Assembly (NCBI GenBank): GCA_965222935.1
Contig: CBDCVA010000002.1
Coordinates: forward strand, 248,001-312,000
Length of the DNA stretch: 64,000 nt
Source of the DNA: CBDCVA01 sp965222935 [NCBI: Candidatus Latescibacterota bacterium]
Lineage (GTDB): Bacteria > Latescibacterota > CBDCVA01
Direction: 5' to 3'
Positions 47,204 to 55,293 of this stretch are shown here, one piece after another; the stretch's first letter is position 1; the number at the start of each line of letters is the position of its first letter. The position numbers and the translations under genes are program-made. The notes below the pieces were generated by a model. It worked only from the letters and a program-made list of their open reading frames with translations, had not been told where the DNA came from and ran no database searches.

Positions 47204-47848
47204 GTGAACGGCATGTTGTTACGACGCCTGGATTCGGCTGAACTGCGGGCCACGACCGATGAGGAGTTGCTGGCTCGCTTCGTCAGCGGCGACTATTCGG
47301 CGTTTGACGTAATCGTCGGTCGCTATGAGGAACGGCTGTTGAATTTCGTTTATCGTTTCCTTAACGATCAGGAGACGGCGCAGGACGTGGTGCAGGAGAC
47401 GTTCTTGAGGGTCTACCGCAAGCGTAAAGAATATAAGGCAATTGCGCATTTCTCGACGTGGCTCTTTACGATTGCGGGTAATCTCGCCAAGAGCGAGCTG
47501 AGGCGGCGCAAGCGGTGGCGGTTTCTCTCTCTGGATTCCGGCGGCGATGACGATGAGCGGCCCGTCGATCTGCCCGACGAGCGTCATCTGCCCGACGATG
47601 TCGTGGCCGATCGGATGACCGAGGCGCGCATTCAGGAGGCCATCAACGCACTGCCCCCCAAGTATCGCCAGGCGGTGCTGTTACGCGATGTAGAAGGGAT
47701 GTCCTACCAGGAGATCGCCCAGATCGCGAACTGTCCGGTGGGCACGATCAAATCTCGAGTGAACCGCGCGCGCCTAAAACTACAAAAGAAGCTGCGGATC
47801 GACGGCCGTGACAACGGCCTCGGAGGCTTCAGCGATACAAAAGAATGA
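47204..47848 (+). CDS. rpoE: ECF RNA polymerase sigma factor (RpoE-like)
   Basis: Group 4 sigma factor. Sigma2: FVSGDYSAFDVIVGRYEERL, DQETAQDVVQETFLRVYRKR and FSTWLFTIAGNLAKSELRRR. Sigma4: INALPPKYRQAVLLRDVEGM, SYQEIAQIANCPVGTIKSRV. 214 residues, with an acidic linker. GTG 47204 or ATG 47213 may start it; AAGGGAAGGGG lies just upstream. The stop overlaps the anti-sigma start in ATGA, the usual coupling for a regulator pair. Confidence 0.93.
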   Translation: MNGMLLRRLDSAELRATTDEELLARFVSGDYSAFDVIVGRYEERLLNFVYRFLNDQETAQDVVQETFLRVYRKRKEYKAIAHFSTWLFTIAGNLAKSELRRRKRWRFLSLDSGGDDDERPVDLPDERHLPDDVVADRMTEARIQEAINALPPKYRQAVLLRDVEGMSYQEIAQIANCPVGTIKSRVNRARLKLQKKLRIDGRDNGLGGFSDTKE

Positions 47849-48411
47849 GCAGCCACTCCTGTTGGGACGTTGAAGACCTTCTGGTCATCATGAGTGAAGG
47901 CGAGTTGCGTGGGCCAGCCCTGGAGGCCGCTCGCGAGCACGTCGTTGGATGTCGCCAGTGTGCAAGGCGCCTTGACGAGCTTCGCGCGGTGCGCCACGCG
48001 CTCGCATCCCTCTCACGCTTTCGACCGTCCCGTCGGTTTGGCCTTACGCTGCGCGCTCAGTTGGCCGAGGAGATAGGCCGCAGCGAGAAGCCCGCGGCCC
48101 GCGTGCGGGAGTGGTTCGCGGGACGTCGTCATATTTTCGTGCGTGCTCTGACGCCCGTGGCCGCTGCCTTGGTCCTGGGGATCCTGTTCGCCGGACGCCC
48201 CACCACCGATGCGACCGAGGAACGCCCTGCGTTGCAGCGGCCGGTGCTAAGCACCTTCGGATCCGGCGGTGTCATTGGCGGCCTTTGGACGGTCCGGGGT
48301 CGTACCTTTCTTCCCATCGTAGCGCCACGTTCGGCGGCGGCCGATGACACCGCCCTCACGGAAAATCCCCCGATCCAGAGCGTCCGGCTCGTGCGCTATG
48401 TGACCTTCTAG
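47845..48411 (+). CDS. Zinc-finger anti-sigma factor
   Basis: N-terminal cytoplasmic ZAS domain with His32-x3-Cys36-x2-Cys39 and the acidic helix MSEGELRGPALEAAREH; one membrane helix at about 99-115 (ALTPVAAALVLGILFAG); a periplasmic tail of about 70 residues with no recognisable domain. It should hold the sigma factor inactive until an envelope signal arrives. 3 nt before the HtrA-like gene. Confidence 0.82.
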   Translation: MSSHSCWDVEDLLVIMSEGELRGPALEAAREHVVGCRQCARRLDELRAVRHALASLSRFRPSRRFGLTLRAQLAEEIGRSEKPAARVREWFAGRRHIFVRALTPVAAALVLGILFAGRPTTDATEERPALQRPVLSTFGSGGVIGGLWTVRGRTFLPIVAPRSAAADDTALTENPPIQSVRLVRYVTF

Positions 48412-48414
48412 CGC

Positions 48415-49560
48415 GTGGCGTCGATGGTCGCGATCCAACGCGTGCCCGACTGCCGGCGACCCCATTCGGGCCGTCCAAAGGCCCTAGCGCGGTCGTTCAG
48501 CCTAATCCTGCTCGCTTTGCCCCAGCTTGCCCTCGGGGCTGAGCGATCCATCCTCGATCGGCTCGAAGGCGAAGTCGCTTCCATCCTTTCGGGCGCCGCG
48601 CCTACTGTCGTGGGCGTGTGCAGCACCTGCCCCCGCACGGACCTTGCTGCCGACGATCCTGCCGCGGCAGATGCGACTCTACTGAAGATTGGCTCCGGCG
48701 TCATCTTTCAGGCCCCCGACATAGTGCTCACGGCGGAGCAGCTCGTGCGCGATGCCCTCGCCATTGAGATCATCCGCCACGATGGCCGTCAGGTCGCCGC
48801 AGAGGCGCTGGGGAGCGATGTTGAACTGGGGATCGCCGTCCTGCGGGCCCCGCTCGGTAACAGTGCCGTCCCGCCCATTGGAGACGCCGACACGATACGC
48901 GCTGGGCACTGGGCCATTGTGGCCGCCGCCCCGCTCGACGAGGGGAACGTTGCGGGCGCACTCGGCGCATTCAGTGCTGTGCCGGGCCCCGGTGAGCTGA
49001 TGGAGGTGAGCCTTCCGGCGCTGTCGCTGTCGCTGGGCGCACCCGTCTTCAACAGCCAGGGGCACCTCGTGGGGTTGATCGTCTGGGGGGACATGCGCGC
49101 GCAGGCCCTGGAACCGGCTATGGCTGGCGGCGGCTCCGTTCAGACGCAAGTGGCCTCGGGCCAGTTGTGGCTCGCGGTTCCCATCGGCAGGGCCTTTTCC
49201 CTGGCCAAGCGGGTCGTTGAACGCGGTGAGTTTGAGTACGGGTGGCTGGGGGTCGCCGTCACGGATGCCCCGGCGCCCGGCGGAAGTGCACGCCCCACCG
49301 TCGGCGTTGTGGTTGACGGCGTGGTCAGGGATAGCCCCGCCTACTACGCGGGCGTTCGGCCGGGAGACGTGCTTCTGCGCTACGACGGCGTCGACGTCCC
49401 GGATTACCAGGCTCTGATGCAGATGGTGCGCGCGACGGAGGTGGGCACAGACATCCTTTTGGAGATGCGGCGCGGGTCGGTGCGCATGGCCTCTGTTGTG
49501 AGCATCGTCGAGCGGTCAGCGGCGGCCCTAGAAATTCGCCACCGAAGGCGCTCAAGGTAG
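48415..49560 (+). CDS. HtrA/DegP-like PDZ protein lacking the catalytic triad
   Basis: Exported protein: Arg-rich start and hydrophobic stretch FSLILLALPQLALGAE (about 28-43), chymotrypsin-like fold (about 85-260) and one PDZ domain (about 275-370, YGWLGVAVTDAP, DSPAYYAGVRPGDVLLRYDG). Aligning the HtrA landmarks, the His position is Gln109 (VLTAEQLV), the Asp position is Gly139 (LGIAVLR) and the Ser position is Leu207 (SLGAPV). All three catalytic residues are therefore replaced and the protein should not cut. It contains a CSTC pair at 69-72. Its place after sigma and anti-sigma suggests a sensor, scaffold or decoy in envelope stress control. Start GTG 48415. Confidence 0.85.
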   Translation: MASMVAIQRVPDCRRPHSGRPKALARSFSLILLALPQLALGAERSILDRLEGEVASILSGAAPTVVGVCSTCPRTDLAADDPAAADATLLKIGSGVIFQAPDIVLTAEQLVRDALAIEIIRHDGRQVAAEALGSDVELGIAVLRAPLGNSAVPPIGDADTIRAGHWAIVAAAPLDEGNVAGALGAFSAVPGPGELMEVSLPALSLSLGAPVFNSQGHLVGLIVWGDMRAQALEPAMAGGGSVQTQVASGQLWLAVPIGRAFSLAKRVVERGEFEYGWLGVAVTDAPAPGGSARPTVGVVVDGVVRDSPAYYAGVRPGDVLLRYDGVDVPDYQALMQMVRATEVGTDILLEMRRGSVRMASVVSIVERSAAALEIRHRRRSR

Positions 49561-49612
49561 GCCACAGGCCATTCACAGGCTGAGGGGAGAGGGGGGGCGG
49601 TGGCTTATATCG

Positions 49613-49796
49613 ATGAGAGCCTTGCTTTCGGGCGGGTATCCTGGCGACTGTAGGGAGCGATGCGTACAGCGATGTGGCCCAAGCCACCGAGCAGATGGTG
49701 CAGGTGCGGGACGTGAAGGAGCTCGACTCGGTCCAGACAACTATCTGTGACGAGATCTACGGGGCGTTCCGCCCGTCGCTAAAAGAGAACTTTTGA
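49613..49796 (+). pseudogene. Possible small or broken ORF downstream of the HtrA-like gene
   Basis: The frame ending TGA 49794-49796 is open from 49617 and uses GC-rich codons like a real gene: SDAYSDVAQATEQMVQVRD then KELDSVQTTICDEIYGAF. It lacks an early start; GTG 49674 would give 40 residues. ATG 49613 in another frame would join it if one G of GGGCGGG (49629-49636) were extra, yielding a protein of about 61 residues. No family recognised. It occupies most of the 304-nt gap between its neighbours; the rest of the gap holds the GGAACC...CGTC element. Confidence 0.35.
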
Positions 49797-49823
49797 GGAA
49801 CCTGGCTGCCCTCGCCCATCGTC
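49797..49823 (+). promoter_or_regulatory. Weak ECF-like promoter before the TPR gene
   Basis: GGAACC (49797-49802), 17 bp, CGTC (49820-49823), 42 nt before the TPR start. This agrees with generic ECF promoters, but the spacing is 3 bp longer than in the element at 47083, so the same sigma factor need not use both. Confidence 0.3.
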
Positions 49824-49864
49824 AGGCGCTTGGGCCCCAAGGACAAGAGGACTGAGGAAAGGCG

Positions 49865-50545
49865 ATGCCGACACGAACCTATCGCCGCATCACGCGGCGT
49901 GAGATCAAGCAGGACCGGTTTGTCACCTTCCTGTTCACGGCATGGTACTGGTGCACGGCAAACCTTCGATACATTGGCCTGGGTGGGGCAGGGGTTGTTG
50001 TGGTCGCGGTCGTGGTGCTCGCGATGAGCTCCCACCGGCACGAGCAGCGCCGCCTGGCGATGGAGAACCTGGGCGAAGCCGTCATCGCCCAAACTGAGAG
50101 CAGAGTAGAGGAGGCCGCGAGCCTCTATCAGCGCGTTACCAGCGAGTACTCGGGTACGCCGAGTGCCGCTGAGGCATGGGTGCAGTTGGGCAATCTGCGG
50201 TTCAAGCAGAGCCGCTATGACGAGGCCCGCGATGTCTTCAAAGGTTACCTCGATGCCTTCGGCGACGGAGACGGTGTCCTTGGCTATGCGGCGACCAATG
50301 GCGTGGCCGCTTGCTGGGAGGAGCAGGGCGACTTTACGTCCGCGGCCGATATCCAGCTAGAGTACGCCGACAGGCGCAGTGACTCGCCCTTTGCGTCCTG
50401 GGCGCTCCTAGAGGCCGCGCGCTGCCTCGATGAAGCGAACCGGCCAGAGGAGGCCAGGCGCGCGCTCGAACGCGTCCGAGATGGATATGCCGATAGCCAG
50501 GCTGCCATTCTCGCCAAGCAGGAGCTCTTGGCCTACCTGAGGTAG
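49865..50545 (+). CDS. Membrane-anchored TPR protein (YfgM/BamD-like)
   Basis: 226 residues: basic cytoplasmic head, one membrane helix (about 43-57, VVVVAVVVLAMSS) and a periplasmic TPR array with AQTESRVEEAASLYQRVTSE, SAAEAWVQLGNLRFKQSRYD and FASWALLEAARCLDEANRPE. The topology resembles YfgM, a chaperone-linked SecYEG partner; BamD-like lipoproteins are excluded by the absence of a lipobox. ATG 49865 follows GAGGAAAGG. Overlaps the next gene by 1 nt. Confidence 0.75.
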   Translation: MPTRTYRRITRREIKQDRFVTFLFTAWYWCTANLRYIGLGGAGVVVVAVVVLAMSSHRHEQRRLAMENLGEAVIAQTESRVEEAASLYQRVTSEYSGTPSAAEAWVQLGNLRFKQSRYDEARDVFKGYLDAFGDGDGVLGYAATNGVAACWEEQGDFTSAADIQLEYADRRSDSPFASWALLEAARCLDEANRPEEARRALERVRDGYADSQAAILAKQELLAYLR

Positions 50546-51381
50546 TGCGGCCCGTGGTTGACTTGGCCGCCGCGGCCGACTTCGTCCGGGCCAACGGGAC
50601 GGATGTTGAGCGGGCCCGGCTCGCGCACATCCTCGAAAATACCCCCCTGCCGCCAGCCATCCAGACAGCCATCACCATGAGCCATAACGGCGATGGTGGG
50701 TGGCGGGAAGTCCCCGGTTACGGCGGCGAGACGCGGTTAGATTGCACCATCAGTACGGTGACCTATAGTCTCTCTGCGATGCGGCTGCTTCTGGCCCATG
50801 GACTGGAGGCGAGCCGTGCAACCCGCATGACCGCCTTCTTCCTCTTCCACTCGCAGAGCTCGGACGGCTCGTGGCGGGAACCGGAGCTACTTAGCGCCTT
50901 CGAGCCTCCTCCATGGATGGCGCCCGATCGCCCTGCCAACGCCGTATGGCTCACGGCGGGCGCCGTCTCTTACTTGCGCCGCACGCGCTGGCGCGATCAC
51001 AGGCAGGTCAAGCTCGGGCAGCGCTGGCTAAGCGAGCGATGGATGCAGGGTAGGGGATTCCCCGGCTACGTGCATGCCACGATCTTCGGCCTCGCCGCCT
51101 TCGCGGGCTTGGATCCCAATATCGTCCAGGGTTGCGTCGCGGACCTGATGGACCGCTTCAACGAGATCGATCCCTACGAGCTCGCACGGCTCCTCGAAAA
51201 CGCACACACGGCAAGTCTCACCACCGATCACACGCTCGTGGCTCGCACCTGGGAGCGCCTGGCGGCTACTCAGGGCCTCAACGGTAGCTGGGCACTACCC
51301 GAGGGATGGGAAAAGCATCTCGTCGATCTCCCCCTTTGGGTTCTTCGGGCTCACCGACGCCTGGGTCACCTCGAGACGTGA
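50545..51381 (+). CDS. Alpha/alpha-toroid (prenyltransferase/squalene-oxidase repeat-like) protein
   Basis: 278 residues with repeats typical of the terpenoid-cyclase/prenyltransferase toroid: HNGDGGWREVPGYGG near 49-63, FHSQSSDGSWREPELL near 92-107 and GLNGSWALPEGWEKHLVD near 250-267. No DxDD or DDxxD catalytic motif is visible and it has no signal peptide, so it is probably not a cyclase; binding or an unknown enzyme role is open. GTG start overlaps the TPR stop by 1 nt. Confidence 0.6.
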   Translation: MRPVVDLAAAADFVRANGTDVERARLAHILENTPLPPAIQTAITMSHNGDGGWREVPGYGGETRLDCTISTVTYSLSAMRLLLAHGLEASRATRMTAFFLFHSQSSDGSWREPELLSAFEPPPWMAPDRPANAVWLTAGAVSYLRRTRWRDHRQVKLGQRWLSERWMQGRGFPGYVHATIFGLAAFAGLDPNIVQGCVADLMDRFNEIDPYELARLLENAHTASLTTDHTLVARTWERLAATQGLNGSWALPEGWEKHLVDLPLWVLRAHRRLGHLET

Positions 51382-51476
51382 CAGTCTCTCCGCTCTAAAC
51401 ACCCCCCAGATTCTTCCAAACGTAAGTGGCGCCTCGATGAGTCCGGGTGTGCCACTCTGCGTTTTCTCCGCACAAG

Positions 51477-51485
51477 TTATCCACA
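51477..51485 (+). promoter_or_regulatory. Perfect DnaA box
   Basis: TTATCCACA, identical to the consensus, isolated in non-coding DNA. A single box does not make an origin; no cluster and no dnaA or dnaN gene is present. Confidence 0.45.
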
Positions 51486-51544
51486 AAGCAGGGAGTGGGT
51501 TATGGGAGTGAGCGTTAGGGCGCCTGGTGCCGCAACTACCTTTG

Positions 51545-51572
51545 ATGTCGCATAAGAAGTATTCTGTAAACT
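51545..51572 (+). other. Candidate dif site (XerC/XerD recombination)
   Basis: 28 bp made of ATGTCGCATAA (XerC-like arm), GAAGTA (6-bp centre) and TTCTGTAAACT (XerD-like arm). The right arm differs by one base from the Bacillus dif arm TTATGTAAACT; the left arm shares CGCATAA with E. coli dif. Arm and spacer lengths are exactly 11-6-11. It lies in non-coding DNA where gene orientation converges. The centre differs from the common TGTATA. Confidence 0.6.
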
Positions 51573-51645
51573 AAGGGCAGCAAGCCAACGGGTTTTAGGG
51601 CTTCGGTTATCGCGGGGCTCAGTTCTCGGTGGCTGGTTCTGGGGT

Positions 51646-51797
51646 CTAGCGCAGTATGTCCACGCCAAAGCACTTCACATCAACGATGGCGCGATCAACG
51701 GCGGCGCGAATCACATCGGAGCGGGTACAGCCCATTCCAATCTCTGCAGCGATCCCATCCAAGTTCTCTTAGGCAACGTGGCCGAGGCACCCTGCAC
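51646..51797 (-). pseudogene. Broken ribbon-helix-helix (CopG/ParD-like) gene
   Basis: Minus strand, stop at 51648-51646. The open part reads ENLDGIAAEIGMGCTRSDVI followed by RAAVDRAI, the helix-turn-helix half of a ribbon-helix-helix DNA-binding protein. A stop (TAA, 51771-51769) lies just before it. Adding one G at AAG-AG (51768) joins it to GTG 51797 and gives SATLPKENLDGIAA, including the expected beta-strand end. Either an antitoxin/regulator remnant or an intact small gene with a sequence error. No toxin partner is seen. Confidence 0.5.
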
Positions 51798-52228
51798 TAC
51801 CAGTTCCAGCCTCCGTCATCGGTCCACCGTCGGGGCTTCTCCCGGAGAATCCCCAGGTGCTGAAGAACGAGCCCCGTCAAGCTGCGTCCATCGCTGGTGA
51901 AAGCACCTTGATCACGGCAGTCTGGATCAGGACGAAACTCAAGGCGATATGCCCTAGCCGCATCCGCGTAACGAAGCCCCGTCATGTCCTCGAAGACGAC
52001 GATGGAATACTCGAAGGTGGAGACGTCCGCCGTGAGTCTTGAAAACTCGGCCTCCTGCTCTTCGGAGATGTCAAGACACGGCGGTGCGATGTAGGTCTCT
52101 TCCAGCGGATCAAGCAGGACCACGGCGTTATCGGGCATCGGCTGCATCGTCCCGATCCCTAGGCCAATCATCGCCAAGAGAACGACCGTCACGAGGACCG
52201 TACCGAGCACTCTGAAGACTCTCTTCAT
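51797..52228 (-). CDS. Small exported or membrane-anchored hypothetical protein
   Basis: 143 residues. N-terminal hydrophobic segment RVLGTVLVTVVLLAMIGLGI after a basic start is a signal peptide or anchor. The mature part has PDNAVVLLDPLEETYIAPPC, two further Cys and a compact C-terminus REKPRRWTDDGGWNW. GGGGAG lies seven bases before ATG 52228. Codon use is less GC-rich than neighbours. I do not recognise the family. It abuts the ribbon-helix-helix remnant and lies in the decayed stretch, so it may be acquired. Confidence 0.6.
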   Translation of the reverse strand: MKRVFRVLGTVLVTVVLLAMIGLGIGTMQPMPDNAVVLLDPLEETYIAPPCLDISEEQEAEFSRLTADVSTFEYSIVVFEDMTGLRYADAARAYRLEFRPDPDCRDQGAFTSDGRSLTGLVLQHLGILREKPRRWTDDGGWNW

Positions 52229-52412
52229 ATCACTTCTCCCCGAAGAGGCCGATGTCGCCTGAAGGCTTAGACCTTGTACGTTAGATTGGCTCCCCGCCTT
52301 CGTTGCCCATGCTGAGGAGTATCTGAGCCCCTTGAGGCTGTATCTACAAGGTCGGTAAGCAAGAGTCCAAGGTCAGGGGACCAAAATCTACACTATAGTC
52401 CAAGGAGGGGTC
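52229..52412. other. Intergenic stretch with direct repeats
   Basis: 184 nt between divergent ORFs. AGTCCAAGG occurs twice about 30 nt apart near 52365-52410, each followed by an AGGGG-like run, and ACACTATAGTCC contains a -10-like TATAGT. These could be remains of the regulatory end of the IS110 element. Confidence 0.35.
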
Positions 52413-52589
52413 ATGCACAAATCCCGTCCCGTTGGCATCGATGTCAGCGCACAAACCTTAGACGTGGCCCTGGCGGGCCCGGTCCCACGCCGGACGAGCG
52501 CCACGTTTGACAACACCCCCGAGCGAGAGGCCTGTTTGGCACCTTTCGAGGACACTACGCTGGTGTACGCGGCAAGAGCCGAGGGATGA
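52413..52589 (+). mobile_element. Truncated IS110-family transposase
   Basis: ATG 52413 with AAGGAGG upstream encodes PVGIDVSAQTLDVALAG (residues 6-22), the first DEDD motif of IS110 transposases, then SATFDNTPEREACLAPFE, which matches the following family segment. After about 47 residues the similarity ends and TGA follows at 52587. The catalytic middle and the Serine-rich C-terminal domain are absent, and no continuation is seen before leuS. A relic; any element ends were not recognised. Confidence 0.75.
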
Positions 52590-52758
52590 AGCCGGACGAG
52601 AGTTTCCGAACCGATGGCTCTTCACGCGTGGTACAGCGAGACAACTCCGCGATCCCCACATCCGCCATTGCATTGATGCGGGAACTTTGCCATGCAGGCT
52701 AGAAGAGTCCCCGCTCGGGCGTCGAGGCATCTTCGCCTCTGCAAACCTCAGTAGTTCG

Positions 52759-55248
52759 TCACACGACGAAATTGACGAGTCGTCGGGGCACAACGACCGT
52801 GCGGCGGGGTTCCCGCCCACCCAGGTGAGCCTTCACGTTCTCCTCTGCCCTAGCGCGGGCAACGAGCTCTTCCTCCGCAATGTCTGTGGAGACCTCCAGG
52901 CGCGCGCGCACTTTACCGTTCACCTGGACGGGCACCGTGATGAGTTCGACCGTGGCGAGCTGGGGGTCGTAGCTTGGCCAGGATGCGAGGAAGAGGCTCT
53001 GGGTGTGGCCCGCGCGCGCCCAGTACTCCTCAGCCAGGTGCGGCGCGAACGGTGCCAGGAGGAGAAGGAAGGCCGAAGCGGTCTCGGGATCGATGCGGCC
53101 CCGTCCATCCTCGGCTCCGCTGACCTCGTTGACGAACTCCATCATCCGCGCGATGGTCGTGTTGAACCGGAAGCCCTCAATACCCCAGGTGACTTGCTGG
53201 ACCAACCTGTGCCGCCGCCTGACGAGCGCCTGCGTCGCCTCCGATGGCTCATCGAGACTGCGACCGACCAGACCGCGCACGCGCCCCAAAAAGCGCGCCA
53301 CGCCCTCGATGCCGCGTTCGTTCCATTCGGCGTGCTGCTCAGGGGGGCCAACGAAGAGCCCATAAAGGCGCACGCTGTCGGCTCCGTAGCGCTCGACCAA
53401 GGGGTCGGGGCTGATTACGTTGCCCTTGGACTTGCTCATCTTCGCCCCGTGCAGGTAGATCATTCCTTGGTTGAACAGACGCGTGAAGGGCTCGTCGAAG
53501 GGCAAATGACCCAGATCGTAGAGTACTTTGATGAAGAAGCGAGCGTACAGAAGGTGCAGGATCGCGTGCTCCACGCCGCCGATGTACTGGTCCACGGGCA
53601 GCCATGCATCGATACGCTCGGGGTCCCAGGGGCGCTCTGTATTGTGAGGATCGGCGTAACGTAAGAAATACCAGCACGAGCCTGCCCACTGGGGCATCGT
53701 ATCGGTTTCGCGTCGCGCTGGCCCGTCGCACGCCGGACAGACGGTGTTAACGAACTCGGGGATGGTCGCTAGGGGCGATTCGCCGGTGCCGCTAGGCTGA
53801 TAGCCTTCGACCTCGGGCAACAGAACCGGTAAATCCTCTTCGGGCACAGGCACTTCGCCGCACTCGTCGCAGTAAACGATGGGAATAGGCTCGCCCCAGT
53901 AGCGCTGGCGGGAAAAGATCCAGTCCCGCAGCTTGTACTGGACCTGCGCTTCGCCCCCGCCGCGCTCGGTGAGCCACGCGACGATTCGCGCCGCCCCCTG
54001 CTCCGAATCCAGGCCAGTGAAAGGACCCGAACGGACCATGACGCCGGACGCCTCGTAGGCCGCCTCCAGGGCCCCCTGCCCCTCCGGGGCGTCCGGAGGA
54101 GCGATGACTTGCCTGATTTCCAGGCCAAAAGTTCGGGCGAACTCAAAATCCCGCTGGTCGTGCGCGGGCACAGCCATGATCGCGCCCGTCCCGTAGCCTA
54201 TCAACACGTAGTCGGAAATCCAGATGGGGAGCCGCTCGCCGTTGACGGGGTTTATCGCGTAGCTGCCCAGAAAGACGCCCGTCTTCTCACGGCCGGCGGA
54301 GGTCCGGTCGACCTCCGAAATGCGCTGCGCCTCTTCGACGTAGCGGGCGACTCGATCCCTTCGCTCAGGGGCCGTTAGGCATTCGACCAGCGGATGTTCG
54401 GGCGCGAGGACCATGTACGTGGCTCCGAAGAGGGTATCGGGCCGCGTGGTGAAGACGGGCAGCTCTACTTGCTCCGCATCATCGGGAGGTAGCGCCACGA
54501 AGCGCACCAGCGCGCCTTCGCTGCGCCCAATCCAGTTGGTCTGCATCGTCTTGACGTGCTCGGGCCACTTGAGCTTTTCCAGATCCCGCAGAAGCCGTTC
54601 CGCATAGCGGGTGATGCGGAGCATCCACTGCACGAGCTGGCGCTTGGTCACCGGCGTCTCGCACCGCTCACAGCGATCTGCGACAACCTCCTCGTTGGCC
54701 AGGCCGGTCTGACAACTCGGACACCAGTTGATGGGCGCCTTCTGCCGATAGGCCAGGCCCGCCTTGTACATTTGGAGAAAGATCCACTGCGTCCAGCGGT
54801 AGTACTCGGGGTTCGAGGTGTCGATCTCCCGGTCCCAGTCGTACATGGTGCCGAGTTGTTCAAACTGGCGCTTCATCACCGCCACGTTCCGGGCCGTGCT
54901 CGCGCGCGGATGGACGCCCCTGGTGATGGCATCGTTCTCGGCCGGGAGCCCGAAGACATCCCAGCCCATCGGATGCAAGACGTTGTGACCCTGAAGGCGC
55001 TTGTAGCGCGCCCAGACATCGCTGATGGTGTAATTCCGCCAATGGCCGACGTGCAGCGCCTCGCCGGATGGGTACGGGAACATGACGAGACAGTAGTACT
55101 TCGGCCGCGAGTCATCATCGGGCGCGCGATGGAGTCCCCATTCGGACCACTGCTGGCGCCACTTGGACTCCACCTCGGTGTGATCGTAATCGCGGCTGAA
55201 TTGAGGGACCGGGACACTCTCGGTCATCGTACCGTCGCTCTGGCTCAT
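52759..55248 (-). CDS. leuS: Leucyl-tRNA synthetase
   Basis: Class I synthetase with HIGH-type motif [17 protein letters not shown], editing domain including [20 protein letters not shown], and the KMSKS loop [16 protein letters not shown] zinc-type insertion is suggested by CPSCQTG/CERCETP and a second by CDECGE and CPACDG. 829 residues is standard for bacteria. Preceded by asnS 45 nt upstream. Confidence 0.96.
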   Translation of the reverse strand: MSQSDGTMTESVPVPQFSRDYDHTEVESKWRQQWSEWGLHRAPDDDSRPKYYCLVMFPYPSGEALHVGHWRNYTISDVWARYKRLQGHNVLHPMGWDVFGLPAENDAITRGVHPRASTARNVAVMKRQFEQLGTMYDWDREIDTSNPEYYRWTQWIFLQMYKAGLAYRQKAPINWCPSCQTGLANEEVVADRCERCETPVTKRQLVQWMLRITRYAERLLRDLEKLKWPEHVKTMQTNWIGRSEGALVRFVALPPDDAEQVELPVFTTRPDTLFGATYMVLAPEHPLVECLTAPERRDRVARYVEEAQRISEVDRTSAGREKTGVFLGSYAINPVNGERLPIWISDYVLIGYGTGAIMAVPAHDQRDFEFARTFGLEIRQVIAPPDAPEGQGALEAAYEASGVMVRSGPFTGLDSEQGAARIVAWLTERGGGEAQVQYKLRDWIFSRQRYWGEPIPIVYCDECGEVPVPEEDLPVLLPEVEGYQPSGTGESPLATIPEFVNTVCPACDGPARRETDTMPQWAGSCWYFLRYADPHNTERPWDPERIDAWLPVDQYIGGVEHAILHLLYARFFIKVLYDLGHLPFDEPFTRLFNQGMIYLHGAKMSKSKGNVISPDPLVERYGADSVRLYGLFVGPPEQHAEWNERGIEGVARFLGRVRGLVGRSLDEPSEATQALVRRRHRLVQQVTWGIEGFRFNTTIARMMEFVNEVSGAEDGRGRIDPETASAFLLLLAPFAPHLAEEYWARAGHTQSLFLASWPSYDPQLATVELITVPVQVNGKVRARLEVSTDIAEEELVARARAEENVKAHLGGREPRRTVVVPRRLVNFVV

Positions 55249-55293
55249 GAATCCCCTTTTTGCGCCTTTAACACGCAGGTGCCGCCATGATTC

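Larger units (their letters stand above)
51382..51645. other. Non-coding gap containing a DnaA box and the dif-like site
   Basis: 264 nt with stop codons in all frames and a locally AT-richer stretch. Two short elements stand out and are listed separately; no gene or RNA was recognised in the remainder. Confidence 0.6.

Noticed and set aside
51477-51485. Replication origin around the DnaA box
   Set aside because: A single box with no cluster, no AT-rich unwinding element and no dnaA/dnaN; chance or local regulation is as likely.
52507-53664. 385-codon open frame on the plus strand
   Set aside because: Mostly antisense to leuS; it begins in the IS110 relic only by chance and shows no family motif.
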